Shown here piece after piece: positions 24,767 through 36,981 of a stretch of 64,000 bases of DNA. This stretch comes from Neurospora tetrasperma FGSC 2508 (Eukaryota > Ascomycota > Sordariomycetes > Sordariales > Sordariaceae). Both the position numbers and the translations under genes were made by a program. The stretch's first letter is position 1. Every line of letters begins with the position of its first letter. The notes beneath the pieces were generated by a model, which saw nothing but the letters and a program-made list of their open reading frames with translations, made no database searches and was not told the DNA's origin. Location: positions 1,005,560 through 1,069,559 of the forward strand of contig NW_009799099.1 in assembly GCF_000213175.1 (NCBI RefSeq). Direction: 5' to 3'.

Positions 24767-25392
24767 TTACTCCATGTTAGTTGCGCCCTCGACCTTGCCC
24801 ACTACGTTGTAGCGCTTGGAGAAGAAGGTGATCCAGTCGTTAAGCGTCGACTTGTCCTTGTCATCAAGATCTTGCCAGTCTGGCCTGACATCCTCGGCCT
24901 TGGTCGAAGTCTTGCCGAGAGCGCGCGAGGCGTCCTTGCCAGCGAATACTAGAGCATGACAGGTGTTAGCGATGAGTGAGCAATGATATCGTTTGACTTT
25001 GCTTTCGCCGTGAAAGGTATGTTTTGACCGGCGTGACTTGTAGACAAAAAGAGATATGTCGTGATGAGGTGGTACTGAGATTTCAAAGGGGGGCGCAAGA
25101 AGATGTAAAAGAAATACCGTGATAAGAGCCTCCAGGCTGGTACGCTTTGTTGCCCGTTACGTCGTAGACGATGCCCTTGATGGCGACGTAACACTTTCCA
25201 CCATCAGCACCTGAGGTAAAGAGTGTTGTCAGTGTCATTGTCTGAGAAAGAATAAAAAGTGAAGAGAACCTCTACGGCCGGGTGGATGAGTGAGGTCTTA
25301 CCGTTCGCCTTGGCCAACTCCTCAACGGAAATAGGGTCGTCCTTAGGAGGGTTCAACTGAACAGGAACCTTGGGCTCAAACTTTCCAGACAT
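24767..25392 (-). CDS. Cytochrome b5-like MAPR-family protein, 121 aa
   Basis: Heme-binding b5-fold protein of the membrane-associated progesterone receptor class (PGRMC1/Dap1 relatives), which assist sterol P450 enzymes. Exons on the minus strand are 25302-25392, 25118-25210 and 24767-24948, all in frame. The core reads VAIKGIVYDVTGN, then AYQPGGSYHVFAGKDASRAL. Y54 and Y60 align by eye with the tyrosines of PGRMC1 that include its axial heme ligand; true cytochrome b5 uses His instead. Unlike PGRMC1 and Dap1 there is no N-terminal membrane anchor: the protein begins MSGKFEPKVPVQLNPPKDD and should be soluble. It is divergent with the Mgr3-like gene, about 0.9 kb apart, so the two may share a promoter region. 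The family call is firm; the partner enzyme is not known. Confidence 0.9.
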
Positions 25393-26296
25393 TGTGATGA
25401 TAAGATGGTAAAGTCTTTATACTTGGATTTCGTGATCAGCGACATATACCATTTTAACTATCTCTTTTGCAGTCCGAGTCCTTTCAAAATGAAAGAGGAC
25501 CAGTCAACCGGAAGGCATCATCGGTGATAAGCCCATCCGCACCTCATGAACGGCAAATCGCAATTACCCTGAGCTGGCCATGTCATGCGAAAAGTTCAAG
25601 TGAACATACCTGTGAAGAAATGGCAAGAGCTTGACGACTGTGTACTAAAACGCTGAATGGTGATGATTCTTGGAAAGAGCAATCTGAACCTCAGTCGCAC
25701 GCAATTCTTGGTGACGGCGTCAACTGAACTCGGCCACAAGCGCCAAGCTTGGAACGCCGCTGGCGGACCGGGGGGTTCTTAAACCTCGGAACGGCAACGG
25801 CAGGAACGAGCAGACAGGCAGGGGCAGGGGTTAGAAGATGACTTGCAGTTGGCGACGGCTGTTGGGGTCCTTAGGGTGGACCCCCCGAGGGACCCCCATG
25901 TTCCCTCTACTATGTACCGCACTGCGGGGGAAAGTCCACAGGGCATCAGTACGGCAAGTCGCCAAGCACTCAAGCAGGGCATGGAAGTAGCTCCCCAAAG
26001 AAGCTTCAAACGACATCCATGCATCTTTTTCAACGTCACCTCGAAAAAGACCACGTCCAACATCTCGGTCAATCTACGCATGAGAATTTTTGGATTGCTC
26101 TAAGCGACTTTGAAACTTCTTCTGGTCGTTATCTTGTACTTTGGTTGATGCTTCAATTGACAATTCCATAGCTCCATTGAGCTCTTCATCTCCCATTTGA
26201 ATTCCGCTGCTCCAGTCAGCGCCAAAGCAACTTGAGGACTACCCACTCTCCCTGTCACAGCACGCCTACCGTCTCTACCTTTGAGAAACCGCGGTC
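25393..26296. promoter_or_regulatory. Divergent intergenic region between MAPR-like and Mgr3-like genes
   Basis: Roughly 900 bp separate two genes transcribed away from each other, so it must hold both promoters. I see no TATA box or known operator. A short open frame at 25843-26103 has no domain. Confidence 0.5.
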
Positions 26297-28033
26297 ATGT
26301 CCCTCGCACGTCTTTCCGCTTCTGGATCCCTTCGCGGCTCACCATCTGGATCCCCTCTTCTCCTCCGTCTTGAGCTCATCAGGCGTGGCCAAATACACAA
26401 TGCTCGCCCTCTCGTCGCCCATCGCTCCGTGACTTCTCCACAATGTCGCTCCCTTCAAACAACATCGAGGACGTTGGTAGACAAGAACAACACCAACAAG
26501 AAGTTCTCACCTCAGCCCCAGCCCGTTCCCCTTTCGCAGATCCCTCGTCTCATACTTGGGGCTGCTGTGGAAAATCTTCGTGGTCTGAAGAGGAATTTCC
26601 GAAATGGTACCTTCAAGACTATGCTCCGTCAGAACCCCGAAGAGCTGGTGTTTGCTCTGGTCTTGTACGTATATATATGAGCCAATTCCTGTTCTCTTCA
26701 AGATGCTAATCCTTATCCAGGCTTGCTGCACTTGCTGTTGTCATGGTGTACATCATTCGGGTTTACTTCACCTACTTCTACTCAGAGCAGTTCACCAAAT
26801 ACCCTCCTCCCATTGCAAAAGCTCTGCGCCGGGCACTGTACTACAGCAACTACAATCCCGACCAGCAGATGGCCCTCAAGTACTGGAAGCAGGCTCTTGA
26901 GCTGTGTGATGAACTCCACCTCGATACCTTCTCTGACGAAGTCATGGGCATCAAGATCGAGCTTGCGGCTTGGCTCGAGAAGATTGGGAGCTACGACAAC
27001 GCAGTCAAGGTGCTGGAGAATCTTTCGGGCGACTGCAAGCGCTGGGTTGACCTTATGGAGAAGAGCGTCAAGGAAGGAGGAAAGATCCCGCCATCGCTAC
27101 TACCTCCTGTGGTGCCCCAGGATCCAACTGGCCAGCCTGCCACCGCTGAAGAGCCCAAGCAGCAGGAAACTCCCGAGACCATCTGGGGCAGGCGGACTCG
27201 CATTCTTGGCAAGGCTGTTGGAATCAATGTCAAGCTTGCCAACCTCTACTCCTTCTACCTCGCTAAGCCCGAGGAGGCCCACGAACGCCTGATCTGGGCC
27301 GTCGAAACCGCTCTCAACGAGCTTCGTAGACGAACTGTCGAGGGCCTCAAGGAGGGAGAAGGCAAGTGGATGAGTTCAGAGGAAATTGGCGGTGCCTTGG
27401 AATGTGAGTGTTCTCAGTTTTCTCGCCTCATTTCACACTCTCAACCTGTCCACAACCCGCTAATGTTGAATATTGCAGCTTTGGGACATAGCTACGAGGC
27501 CAAGTCGCAATTCCACCTGGCTCTGCCGCTCTTCTTCCAAGCCCTTCGGTTGTCTCAACACCAATGCCACAGCGCTACTATCAGTCAGTTTCCATCACGC
27601 ATTATCCTCGGTGGCGGATATTTGCGCACAACTAAGCTGACAATTTCCTTCAGTGAACAACATTGCCGCTTGCTTTGCGCAGCACCCTATAATGCCTGCT
27701 GGTCAAAGCCAAGTGGATACCCTGATGGGTGAAGAAGTGGCTTCCGCAACACCAGCACAGAAAAGAACTGCGTATCTCGAGGCAGCAAAGCGCTGGGCAA
27801 AGAACGCTCGACAACACGCCAATGAGCCAAAGGGTGATGATCGGACCCCCGAATGCGATCAGGCTTGCGCTACCTCATTGTGCAACCTGGCCAGCATTGC
27901 TCGTCTGACCGGCAATGTCACTGAGGCTCGTCGTCTGTTCGAAAAAGCCATTGAGATGAGCAGGAGCCTCGAGTTTGAAGAGGGCGTGACCCAAGCCGAG
28001 GACGGCTTGCGGGCGCTGTCGACGTCGTCGTAG
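26297..28033 (+). CDS. Mitochondrial TPR protein, Mgr3-like, 511 aa
   Basis: Resembles the fungal Mgr3 family, inner-membrane adaptors of the i-AAA (Yme1) protease. Exons 26297-26664, 26721-27403, 27479-27583 and 27654-28033 join in frame. The N-terminus is Arg/Ser-rich with almost no acidic residues (MSLARLSASGSLRGSPSGSP), as in a matrix-targeting sequence. One TM segment follows at about residues 120-140 (LVLLAALAVVMVYIIRVYF). Helical repeats of TPR type come next: ALKYWKQALELCDELHLD, IELAAWLEKIGSYDNAVKVL and, near the C-terminus, LCNLASIARLTGNVTEARRL then FEKAIEMSRSLEFEEGV. The extra loop with PPVVPQDPTGQPATAEEP is low complexity. The start is the first ATG of the frame. A more general fungal TPR role cannot be excluded. 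Confidence 0.82.
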
Positions 28034-28333
28034 TGGAGTCCTGGATTCAATGTGCCACTGTTCAACCGCAAAAGAGGATCAGCGTCTTCACCAGCTCATT
28101 GATGGATGTCAGGGAACCTGCATCGCAGACGCTGCCGCCCTGGTATTCCACGGAGATACGCACCGCACCACAGTCCACTGGCACATGCACCCACCTTCAG
28201 CTAGGATAGTTGGATCCGAATCAAAATCCTGAAATATGCGATCATGGCGTATTCGTTATGCCGCGTTCAAAACCTTCCTGTCATCAAGGATCAGGTTTTC
28301 GTGGTGCTGGCGTAGGCGCGTCGGATCTCCATC

Positions 28334-29045
28334 TCAAGACTGTATAAGGGGAAGATTCTTGGCAACGCTATACTTTATCGCCAGCCAAAAATCCAACTTA
28401 TTATTTTCGATGCGCCGTTCCTCGAACTCGGCAATTGTTAGCTTCACCGCTATGTTCCAAGGCATCAGCCAGTCTACATGTTGGGTTGCGAGTAGGGTAG
28501 GATCAGTGGCGTCTTCCGGATACAGCCCTCCAATGGTGGGAAACTCGATGGAATACAAACTAGCACACATAGGGTGCGCATGCCGACGGCTCGAGCGTCT
28601 GACCCCAGTGTCACTCACCTATGTACCAGTTGACGAAATCGGAAAAGGCAAATCATCAGACGCTTCCATTTTGTGTCTCTCGGAGTTGTTCGGTGATCGG
28701 ATATTTTCAGAACGATTCGTGAAACTGATGGATGCCTCAGAAAATTCGCCATGATATTTCAGCGCTATTTCGATGTTGAAGTTCTCGTTGTGGCTTGCTT
28801 TTGCCGAGCCATTTTCGTCTAGGGCCGCACCGTCACAAGCTCTGATCGTATTTGGCTTTCAAGGTGCCTAGAGCAGCCCGCATGATGTGGATATGTGCGA
28901 CATCGACAGCCTTGCCAGCCCCCCGCGGAATCACTCCCAAATATCCGCTTGCCGGTGGTTCTCTTGTCTTTCCCTTGAATGGACAGACATCTAGACTCCT
29001 CCCGAAGTGCTGGTCACATCCCCTCCAATGCAACGACTGTCTCAC
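28334..29045 (-). pseudogene. Possible decayed or unresolved protein-coding tract
   Basis: Three minus-strand tracts in different frames have balanced composition, for example FPTIGGLYPEDATDPTLLAT and ALKYHGEFSEASISFTNRSE. No credible ATG or intron set links them. Not recognised; chance open frames remain a real alternative. Confidence 0.18.
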
Positions 29046-30749
29046 CCGGGCTCAACAGCGACAACTCCTTGAAAGAATTACAGTCACGTGAAGTGCCCGA
29101 AAAGATAGGTTGTCATCACTCGTTCATCATCGAGCTTGAATTACGCGATTAAAGGATACACCCCCAGCACTGCGGCAGGCTTGCTTCCAGAAAGGAACTT
29201 TTGTGGTATATGGCCAGATAAAGAGCCATAATTCACATCCAGATACTCGGCTGACCGAGTATTCTTTGACGCAGTTGGATCACGGCATGCTCATCTTTCA
29301 CTTAAGGTGAAGACCAAGACTCTCAGTGGTCCTCTCGCTACAAGTCTGGCGTTTCCCGGCCCTTATCAGCGTTTGAACCTTATTGTGATCTATCATAGGG
29401 GTTGTACGTCAAGGGTCCTTCTCATCTTGAAGCCACATGTTGCCGCGCCAAACATCCGGGAGGCTGAAGCCACTCTTTCTCATCGTCAAGCATCAGGTCT
29501 CAAGTACGACAGATAGAGTTTAGGCAGTCGCTTTTCTTCCTGGTTAAGTGGTTCAACAGGACACTTAGATGTGGAGCTTCTTCAACGAACAGATCATGTA
29601 CCTTGCACTGGATGTACAGACATCACCGTCTCCTCCATCAGTACGTTCCTCGCTTAACAGCCATCGTCATATCCAATCGTCACCTCGCTTACATCCACCA
29701 TTGTGCGCTGTGTAACGTTTTACTTGGATTCAAAGACATAGCTCAAACACGCCACAATACTCGAGAAGCGCACTTGAGTAAGGAAGTAAGCTACTGCGAT
29801 ACTCACGACACTCCTTCTCAACACGCTTCAATCGGACCAACATTCAATCATACCGTACTTGGGCGGAAGAGCAAGCAACTCCATGGCTAGTCCAACCCTG
29901 TATGTCGATCTCGTTGGCTTCAGACCTGGATGTTATTGCCCTCTCTCATTTCTGAGCTTATTCCTTTCGAATGTGAGAAAGAATCCGGAGACATCCTCTC
30001 GGTAACTCAATACTCACAATGAATACTGTGCTACATACGTTCCATGGGCCACCAACGATTAATTCACCTGCAATCGCACGGCCACGACGGCCCAAGATCC
30101 GCACTTCGGCTGCCGCCGCAGAGAATGCGGATGACAGACACATGGCCGCCCACCTCTGCCGCAGTGTCATCCTTAAGTGCAAGGGTGAGATGGAAAATCA
30201 AAAGAATTGGCGAATAGAATTACAAAGAATGAGGCTGCCTGAGATGGGGTCATCGGTGGCTCTTGGGGGGCGTCCATCCCATGCTCGTGGCGTGTCCGGA
30301 CCTAAATTTTCCTGTCTCGAAACCCATCGCCCACAGATATTGCATGCTGTCAGAAACGAAATGATACCCTTTAGTATCCCGCAGTGTTGTATCTAGGCCA
30401 GTTTTGGTTATCAAGCCGACTACACCTGGATCCTTTGGAGAAGCGAGAATACGAAACTGTTTGACGACTATGCAGATTTATTTCTGGAAATCCTCTGGGT
30501 CAGCAAGGGACGTGACCAGATACCCTAGACTGAACAGTGACAACCGACGGCTCGTTTTCGCCCAAACTACCATCCGGTAATACTATTGCTATGTACTACC
30601 GCATGATGCTGCACCACAATCGGGACGTACCGAAGACTCTCACTTATCATTGGATCACTTCGGGATGAGAAGACGGTACGGAATTGCCGTTTGACGCACT
30701 GGTCATATGGGATCACACGCATTCATCACGCAGAGAGGCACAGGAAACG

Positions 30750-31862
30750 TTACCACTTTTCCTTAGCCTGACCTTCTAGCTCTGTCTTCAACGCATCTGA
30801 AAAGCATCGCCGCTGTAGGGCTGAAGCTGTGGGGGAACTGGTGCCACGACAATATCCTAAGCAAGATTTCCTCGACCGAAGATGTCTACCGTCACCAAGA
30901 CACATCTGCATCGGCCCAGACCCATGATAATTGGCTTTGTCACAGTTCTGTTCGAGTTCCAAGATCGGCTCATCATACAGACGTTGACGGTCTTCCTTTT
31001 TGAGCATGAAAGTAGCGAGAAGCCCAGCTATCTGGTGCTAGATCATGGAGGCGATGAAGCCGAGAACACCTCGGGGTCGAGGCGAGAGATCCCATCGATC
31101 CACGTGTGGAATCGGGAAATCGTACCTACAGCGAACTACAGTGAGGTCCATCATCTAAGAGCACCACCGTGCTTCACCTAGAGAAGTTACCCAATGGTTT
31201 CACACCATTTCCACAGTGTCCGTACTTGCCTCGTTAGATGCAACCTCCGCCACCTATGGTGTTCGGGCTTGGCATAAAGCCCATCGAATGGTTCACTAAT
31301 CGCACCGTTTGCGCTTGCATCGTTGAAGATTCCAGTCAAGTCAAATTGGGGGTCCTTGGTTGAAGAAAGAATTCAGTTGCCTAGGGTCCCGCACCCATCC
31401 AGCGATGTGAGCGTGTGGTGGTACAGCAGAGAGAGGCTCAAGCTGGCCGTCTTCGGCAGGGCCGTACGGCAGCGGGGCACATATTGGATATGATGATGTT
31501 GAACATCCATCCAGTGTTGATATTGACCCAGGATGACCGTCGACAACCGTTAGATCTTCGAAGCTACCTCTCAAAGTCACACCTTAGCTTCCTGATAAGG
31601 GAAAGGAGACGCTTAAGACTTGTCAGACTTCGCTTATGGTACCTTGCACTTCTTGAAGTTTTGGGTTGGGCAAGCTGGCCACCCCAAGTCGGACGCCTGT
31701 ACACTGCTTACTGTCAAACTCGAAGCTCTTTCTGTACCAAAAGCACATTTCCATGGCACCTGAGAGGTCTTTGTACACCAGAAGCACCTCCCCCAGTGGT
31801 GTAGATGCGAGTTCCCTACATACACCCCTGTCAACTGTCTTCGATATTGGCGTTACACGCAA
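30750..31862 (-). pseudogene. Possible decayed or unresolved protein-coding gene
   Basis: Successive minus-strand tracts read as protein, including STPLGEVLLVYKDLSGAMEM, APLPYGPAEDGQLEPLSAVP and, in a shifted frame, DPQFDLTGIFNDASANG. Candidate introns (for example 60 nt ending near 31586) join some tracts but not all, and one required intron would be only about 35 nt. I do not recognise the family. It may be a relic or chance. Confidence 0.2.
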
Positions 31863-32143
31863 AAGTTACCCACCTGCATTATGACATCCAGATGTGTACA
31901 CCGAATTATCTCCATCGTGGACCAAAATGCACAGTTGAGGCTCTAAATTTGGGCTAAATTGTGGACTTCTTCCTCAGGCTCTGCTCAAAAGACAGACTTC
32001 TGGGGTGTCTGGGGACATTGTAGGATGGCTGGACCACATTGTCTTGCCTTGCCGTCACTGCTTTCAAGGGGGGGCCATCCGCATTGGGTAATAGGCTGCC
32101 CGGCGCAGCTAGGAGTCGGGAAGTACTCTTCCCTTCGGATGGG

Positions 32144-32153
32144 TATATAATAA
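32144..32153 (+). promoter_or_regulatory. TATA-like box of the bZIP gene
   Basis: TATATAATAA lies about 170 nt upstream of the bZIP ATG on the coding strand. The spacing fits a TATA box plus a leader of about 130-150 nt. Use is inferred. Confidence 0.35.
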
Positions 32154-32314
32154 CGGGGCCCCTGGGAATTTCGAATGGCGAACGGGTCTTGAGATCCTCA
32201 CACACCAGGCGTCAAAATCCACTCTATATTCAGCAACGCTTGATACTTGACCCTCCTTCTATTTGTTCAACAAGATCGGGAGGCGTATCTCAAGCCTTTT
32301 CCATCGTTACATAG

Positions 32315-33127
32315 ATGTCAAAATCTTCTCAACGATACCCTGTTACGAGCCAACAGCATTGTGTAATGGAGGACTTCAACCACTTGGTCGATATGCCGAC
32401 TTCTGAGAGTTCTTTTCGGTACATGTATGCGGAATCTGATCAATATCTGGACGTACACTCTTCGGGATCTCAAAGCTCAGTCAGCTCACCAGTGAGTATA
32501 TACAACGCCCGTTCGTGATTTTTTGGGAGACTAACAGTAGTGTGGCAGTACGATGTGGCTTCCCTAATGGACCCTAATATATATGCCGGCACCTATCAAG
32601 GCCTGGAGTCGGAAGATGAGTCCTCGCAGCAACCGACCCAGGAGCAGAAGCCTAAAAGAAAAAGAGAAAACCGGTATAAGAATGCACCCCCGTCTGTCCT
32701 GTCGGTATGTGATGAATCTTGTGTTGTTCCCGCTCAGATCTGTATGAACAAACAATGGCTGTCAGGACGAAATTAACCTAATGCCTTTCGACAGCGTCGA
32801 AGAGCCCAAAATCGCGCTTCCCAGAGAGCTTATCGCGAACGCAAGGACCAACGGATAAAGGACCTCGAGCAGATGCTTAATGAGGCCAAACAACACAACA
32901 ATGCCCTTGGCCAGGCTTACGCTGCGCTCCAGGCCGAATATGAGGTGCTCAAAGCCTCTCAATTCAAGGACATTGGCTATTCAACCGCCAACAACCTGAC
33001 TTACCAGCATTCGCCGCTGCCGACAACGAGTACGGTACTGAGCAGCACTGGATTTGATTTGGACTTGTACGCGTACCATGAGTTGAGCGCCAACGGAGGG
33101 TATCATATGTTTGGGAAGACAGCCTAA
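32315..33127 (+). CDS. AP-1-like bZIP transcription factor, 221 aa
   Basis: Nuclear DNA-binding protein. Exons 32315-32491, 32549-32704 and 32795-33127 join in phase 0. The third exon opens with the basic region RRRAQNRASQRAYRERKDQR (residues 112-131), matching the NRxxQRxxRxRK pattern of fungal AP-1/Yap/Pap1 factors (Ser replaces the second Ala of NRAAQR). A leucine-zipper heptad series (IKDLEQML...ALGQAYAALQAEYEVL) follows. A basic stretch KPKRKRENR at about residues 89-97 could be a nuclear signal. It is much shorter than Yap1/Pap1 and lacks their cysteine-rich C-terminal domains, so redox sensing of the Yap1 type is unlikely. The target genes are unknown. Confidence 0.9.
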
Positions 33128-36056
33128 GGGCATATATTACACTCACATATCCATCCCACTTTGACGGCTTGTTGGGCATCTTTCACATGACCATGGTATT
33201 GGAGCTGAACGTGATGACACGAAGCAAAGAGTAAGGAAAACCTTCGGGTAGCACCAAACGGTAGACGAAGGAACGAATCCGCGGTCGGGAGCTCCCGGTA
33301 ACTCATCTGCGCACCGAACACATTGACGCCCACTGCTGCGGGGCTGGCCAAACGAGGAAATACAAGCAGAACACACATCTATGCCTCACGCGAAAGTCCG
33401 CCCATCAGTCGGTATTGGGAATACCCACCAAGAAAGATGAAGTCCAGAAGCTCGGTTGTCGCAGCGCATTCTTGCCCTTCTCGTTGGTGGGATATCATGG
33501 TCACAGACAGCAACACACCCCTTCTACCTTTCATCACGTCCGGCCTCACGAAGTATCCTCCCCGGTCGAGAATCGGGAAGACTCTCGTGTCACAGTCGCT
33601 ATGATAACTGATTTCGGTATAGATCTGCTTGCAGATCGAAGTGGATGGGTGTGGTATTGCGGCACATCACGGCAAATGCTACCCACGAGCACTTATCATC
33701 TACTGACTTTGCCTCTCTGCCCTGTCCGTTGGGAGCAGCGGGGGTAGTTCGGTGCCGCCGGGTATAGCCGGTACTGCCAAGGAAGGAATGAAGTACCGGA
33801 AGAGTCCAGTGGTCAAGGTACAGACCGATCTAAAATCTCAATGCTCCAACACTACAACAACTCGCGAGCAAAAAAATCCAGCACAGCTGCGTTCAACATA
33901 CACTACTGCTTGAACATCGGTAACCAAAGCGGCAATCAGGTAGCTCTCATCCATGGGTATGTTGCATGATAGCTGGCTTGGATTGGCTGACTTGTGGGAG
34001 TAATGAGTGGTCACTAGACCTACCGAATACGAACCATTCAGCCCCGACCCCGCCGTGCCTCTGGCCCCCTGATTCAGGCCCTGGCTCCAACTTTATTCTA
34101 ACCCCCTCACCATCAACAGCGGCGGCAGAAGCAGTAGCAGCAGCAGCGGTAACGAGAGTGACACCGGTTCACCAGCCAGCAAAACGAAAGCAACGGGCGT
34201 AAAAGTCGCGGGCATTCCTCACATCAGCCCATTACACACACATTCACCCCCTTGCCCACAGATACAGCAACTACACACCCCATCCCTCGACAACACCGAG
34301 CCGAGTCCGTACCGAGAAAACGGATTTTTGGAAGAAGAGGGTATCGAGATTGGTGGTAGTCTCTGACTCACTGGTTCTCCCTTTCTGAACCGACTGACTG
34401 ACGTCTCGCTACCGTTCCGTCCCTGTGGATAGCATGCAAAAAGACGGCACGGACTTGCTCGTTGGGTCGCCGACCTTTTTTTCTTCTTTGACACATCCCT
34501 GAGACCCATCTCCTTTTCCAAGGTACCCTCGTCTAGTACCGGAAATGATATTACATGACATGACATAAGACGATTGAAGGATTGGTTGATTGATGAAGGT
34601 TTAATGGAATAAACACGCGGGGTGGCCTTTGGGTATTCATTACATACATGGACCTGAGATCTATGTTTGGTATGGAAAGGCAAAAAGTACATGGTGGGAG
34701 GCTGGCTGGCTGTCTGTCCTTGGGTTTCTTTGCGAGGGGCCTATTTGGTTGGGCATTGATGTTCAGGGAGTTTGGGAGCGTTATAGTTTTCGTTTATATT
34801 TTTGGCTTTGGCTTATGGTTGTAGCTAGCAGTGGACACGAGATATGAGATTCGACGATGTGAATGAGCGAACCCAAGTTTTTTTTCGGTGACCTCGCTTA
34901 CTGCTGGGGCTTTCTTGTGTGCTCTTGAATGGGAGTAAGAACTTACTTTCTTTGACGCAAGGTTTTCTGCTGGTTAAAATGTTGGGGACTTTTGATCATG
35001 TGAAGAGACGTTTGTTGTTTTTCCTCGATAATCGACGCGCTCAGGCTCGAGGGAAAAGTACTTGCTTGCTTACTTGCTTGCTCATGAGGAAAGCAGCTAC
35101 TCGGTATGCCATGTCTTCACGAATGAATGTTAGGTAACCTTTGATAAAAGTACACTCGTACTGCCTTAGCTACAAATGTAGAAACTCTGCCATATAAGGA
35201 TATTGCAAGCACCATCCACCTTGCTTGTACGCATGATGATCGATACCAATATCGTTTCATTTTCCAGTTGGAAGGGAAGAAAGGGACGTATACTATTTTT
35301 CTCGCTGATTGTTGCCAACGGGATTACTATCCTGGAACCATCAACATACCTCTATTCATCGAAATGGATCGGATTGATAGGCAGGTTCCGTTCTGTCCGA
35401 GGGACGAGCAGCCATGGATACTCTGGTTTTGATTTCACGACACGCGTGTGAATACATCTTGCGAGCTGATCTCGCCGCCTAGCGTAGACCCAAAAAAAAA
35501 AAGACTCGAGTTTCCATACTCGACCTTGAACAATCTACACTCGTAAATGTTTCTATTCCCCATTGAATTCCTATGTACTCTCATGGTCTTCTTGTTGTAT
35601 CACCCTATCTCATAGGTTAATAAAACAACAACATCTCGATGTCTCTCTTTACCTGTCTCATATCTCAAACCCCCTTTTCCCATTCATCATGGTTGGGAAT
35701 TTGTCAACATCAGCACCCCTGTAAATAGGTATCCTCAACAATTACCTCAAAACTGTAGCGGACAGGATTGCGGCCGACTTCTAGTATCTGAAAAAAAATC
35801 CTCGAAGACAGCAAAGCGGAGACTGACGACAGAATCCAACAGTTCTTTCCCTTCGATCGAGAATAAGCGCCAGATGAAGTCTCAAATTAGAGACGCTGGT
35901 AAAAAAAGCAATTACTTCCCAGCAATCGAACCTAGCAATGGGCTCAGCTGGAAGTTTATGCCATCATGGCCACCGTCTAGAACCACCTACACTCAGTGAT
36001 TATCCATTCCCCATTCCAATATTTGCAGTATCACAATGTTTTTCTTCTTGTCAAGA
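33128..36056. other. Intergenic, 2.9 kb
   Basis: No gene is supported. A GCAGNAGCA-type trinucleotide stretch lies at about 34120-34150, and an A run at 35491-35502. The open frames at 33323-33747 (plus) and 34219-34692 (minus) show no domain and overlap without codon bias. Convergent genes end on both sides, so much of this may be 3' flank. Confidence 0.5.
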
Positions 36057-36981
36057 TTAGAAGCTGAAACCCGTAAGCGACAACATGTCACGAAGTTCAT
36101 TTGGCCAGCTCTCACTCCCCTTGTCAAAGAGCGCGTGTCTAACAAACTCCCCATTCTTTCGCAACTTGACCAACGTCATCAGGCGAGGGTCTTGAGCAAT
36201 CAACAATGGCGGCTGACAATAATTGTCGCGGTTAAACCGCTGGTGCCTCAACTCGTCGTCCGATATCTTCGTCTGCTCGTCAGCCCAAACCGGCTGGCTA
36301 TGATGCCTTGAGCTTGACGAAGACGTCGGGTTCGTCTAGAAGTAAGTGAATAGCATGTCAGCATCTCTGGTGAAGACCCTGTCTGCAATGAGATCGAGAC
36401 CAGAGGAACATACACTTGTACGAGCCGGCGGCCCCTTACACCCCGGAAAATTGCTCCTCTTCTCGCTCTATCTCCAGCATAATCTCCAACAACGACTCAA
36501 CATCGCCCTGAACTTTTAGCAGTCTCTTGTCTCTGATTTTATTATTCACCAAGACGCGGCCGTACTGCGCCAAGATAGCGAGGTAAACCTCTTCTTTGAT
36601 AAGCAGTCTGTTCAAGTCCTCGGCAATGGTATTGTATAGAGCGCATGCTACGTCGATGTAGGCTGAGTTCCTTCTAAAAAATTGCAGGAGAAAGTGGTCT
36701 GCTACCTGGCTGACCTGGTTCATGTTGTCGAACGTCCTGATGCTCCTGGGCAGGAGCTTGGTGAGGCGAAGGAGGGCGTCAGTGCTGTAGGGAATGTCGG
36801 TGGCATGGTCTTTTGAGATCAGTGTCAGCTTGCTTTCACCTTGTGTGTATTGGCGTGTTGAGGGGTGACACTTTGTGGTTTGACGGAGAGAAATACCTGC
36901 GATGATGACGGAGAGTGTCCTGCGAGCGGAGTCTAAAGCGACGACGCCGGTAGACGGCGGCTCCGGGGCAGTTGAGGCCAT
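36057..36981 (-). CDS. Unrecognised 253-aa protein, three exons
   Basis: Exons on the minus strand 36897-36981, 36442-36839 and 36057-36335 join in frame; introns are 57 and 106 nt with GTATTT and GTGTAA donors. If the second intron is retained the protein stops early (162 aa, ending QFSGV). If the first is retained 19 codons are added without a stop. The middle part is predicted helical (DHFLLQFFRRNSAYIDVACA, LNRLLIKEEVYLAILAQYGR, ESLLEIMLEIEREEEQF), followed by a Ser-rich linker and a C-terminal block with QPPLLIAQDPRLMTLVKLRK. There is no signal peptide, TM segment or domain that I know. The continuous coding sense across both splice sites argues that it is real. Confidence 0.6.

Larger units (their letters stand above)
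28034..32314. other. Intergenic, 4.3 kb, with minus-strand coding-like tracts
   Basis: No gene can be built with confidence. Minus-strand open tracts at 28334-28618, about 28620-28850 and 28833-29045, and again at about 30750-31007, 31341-31580 and 31623-31862, have protein-like composition but no clear starts, and they shift frame between one another without plausible introns. They could be a decayed gene, a poorly resolved multi-exon gene, or chance frames. A TATA-like box for the bZIP gene lies at 32144. Confidence 0.45.
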
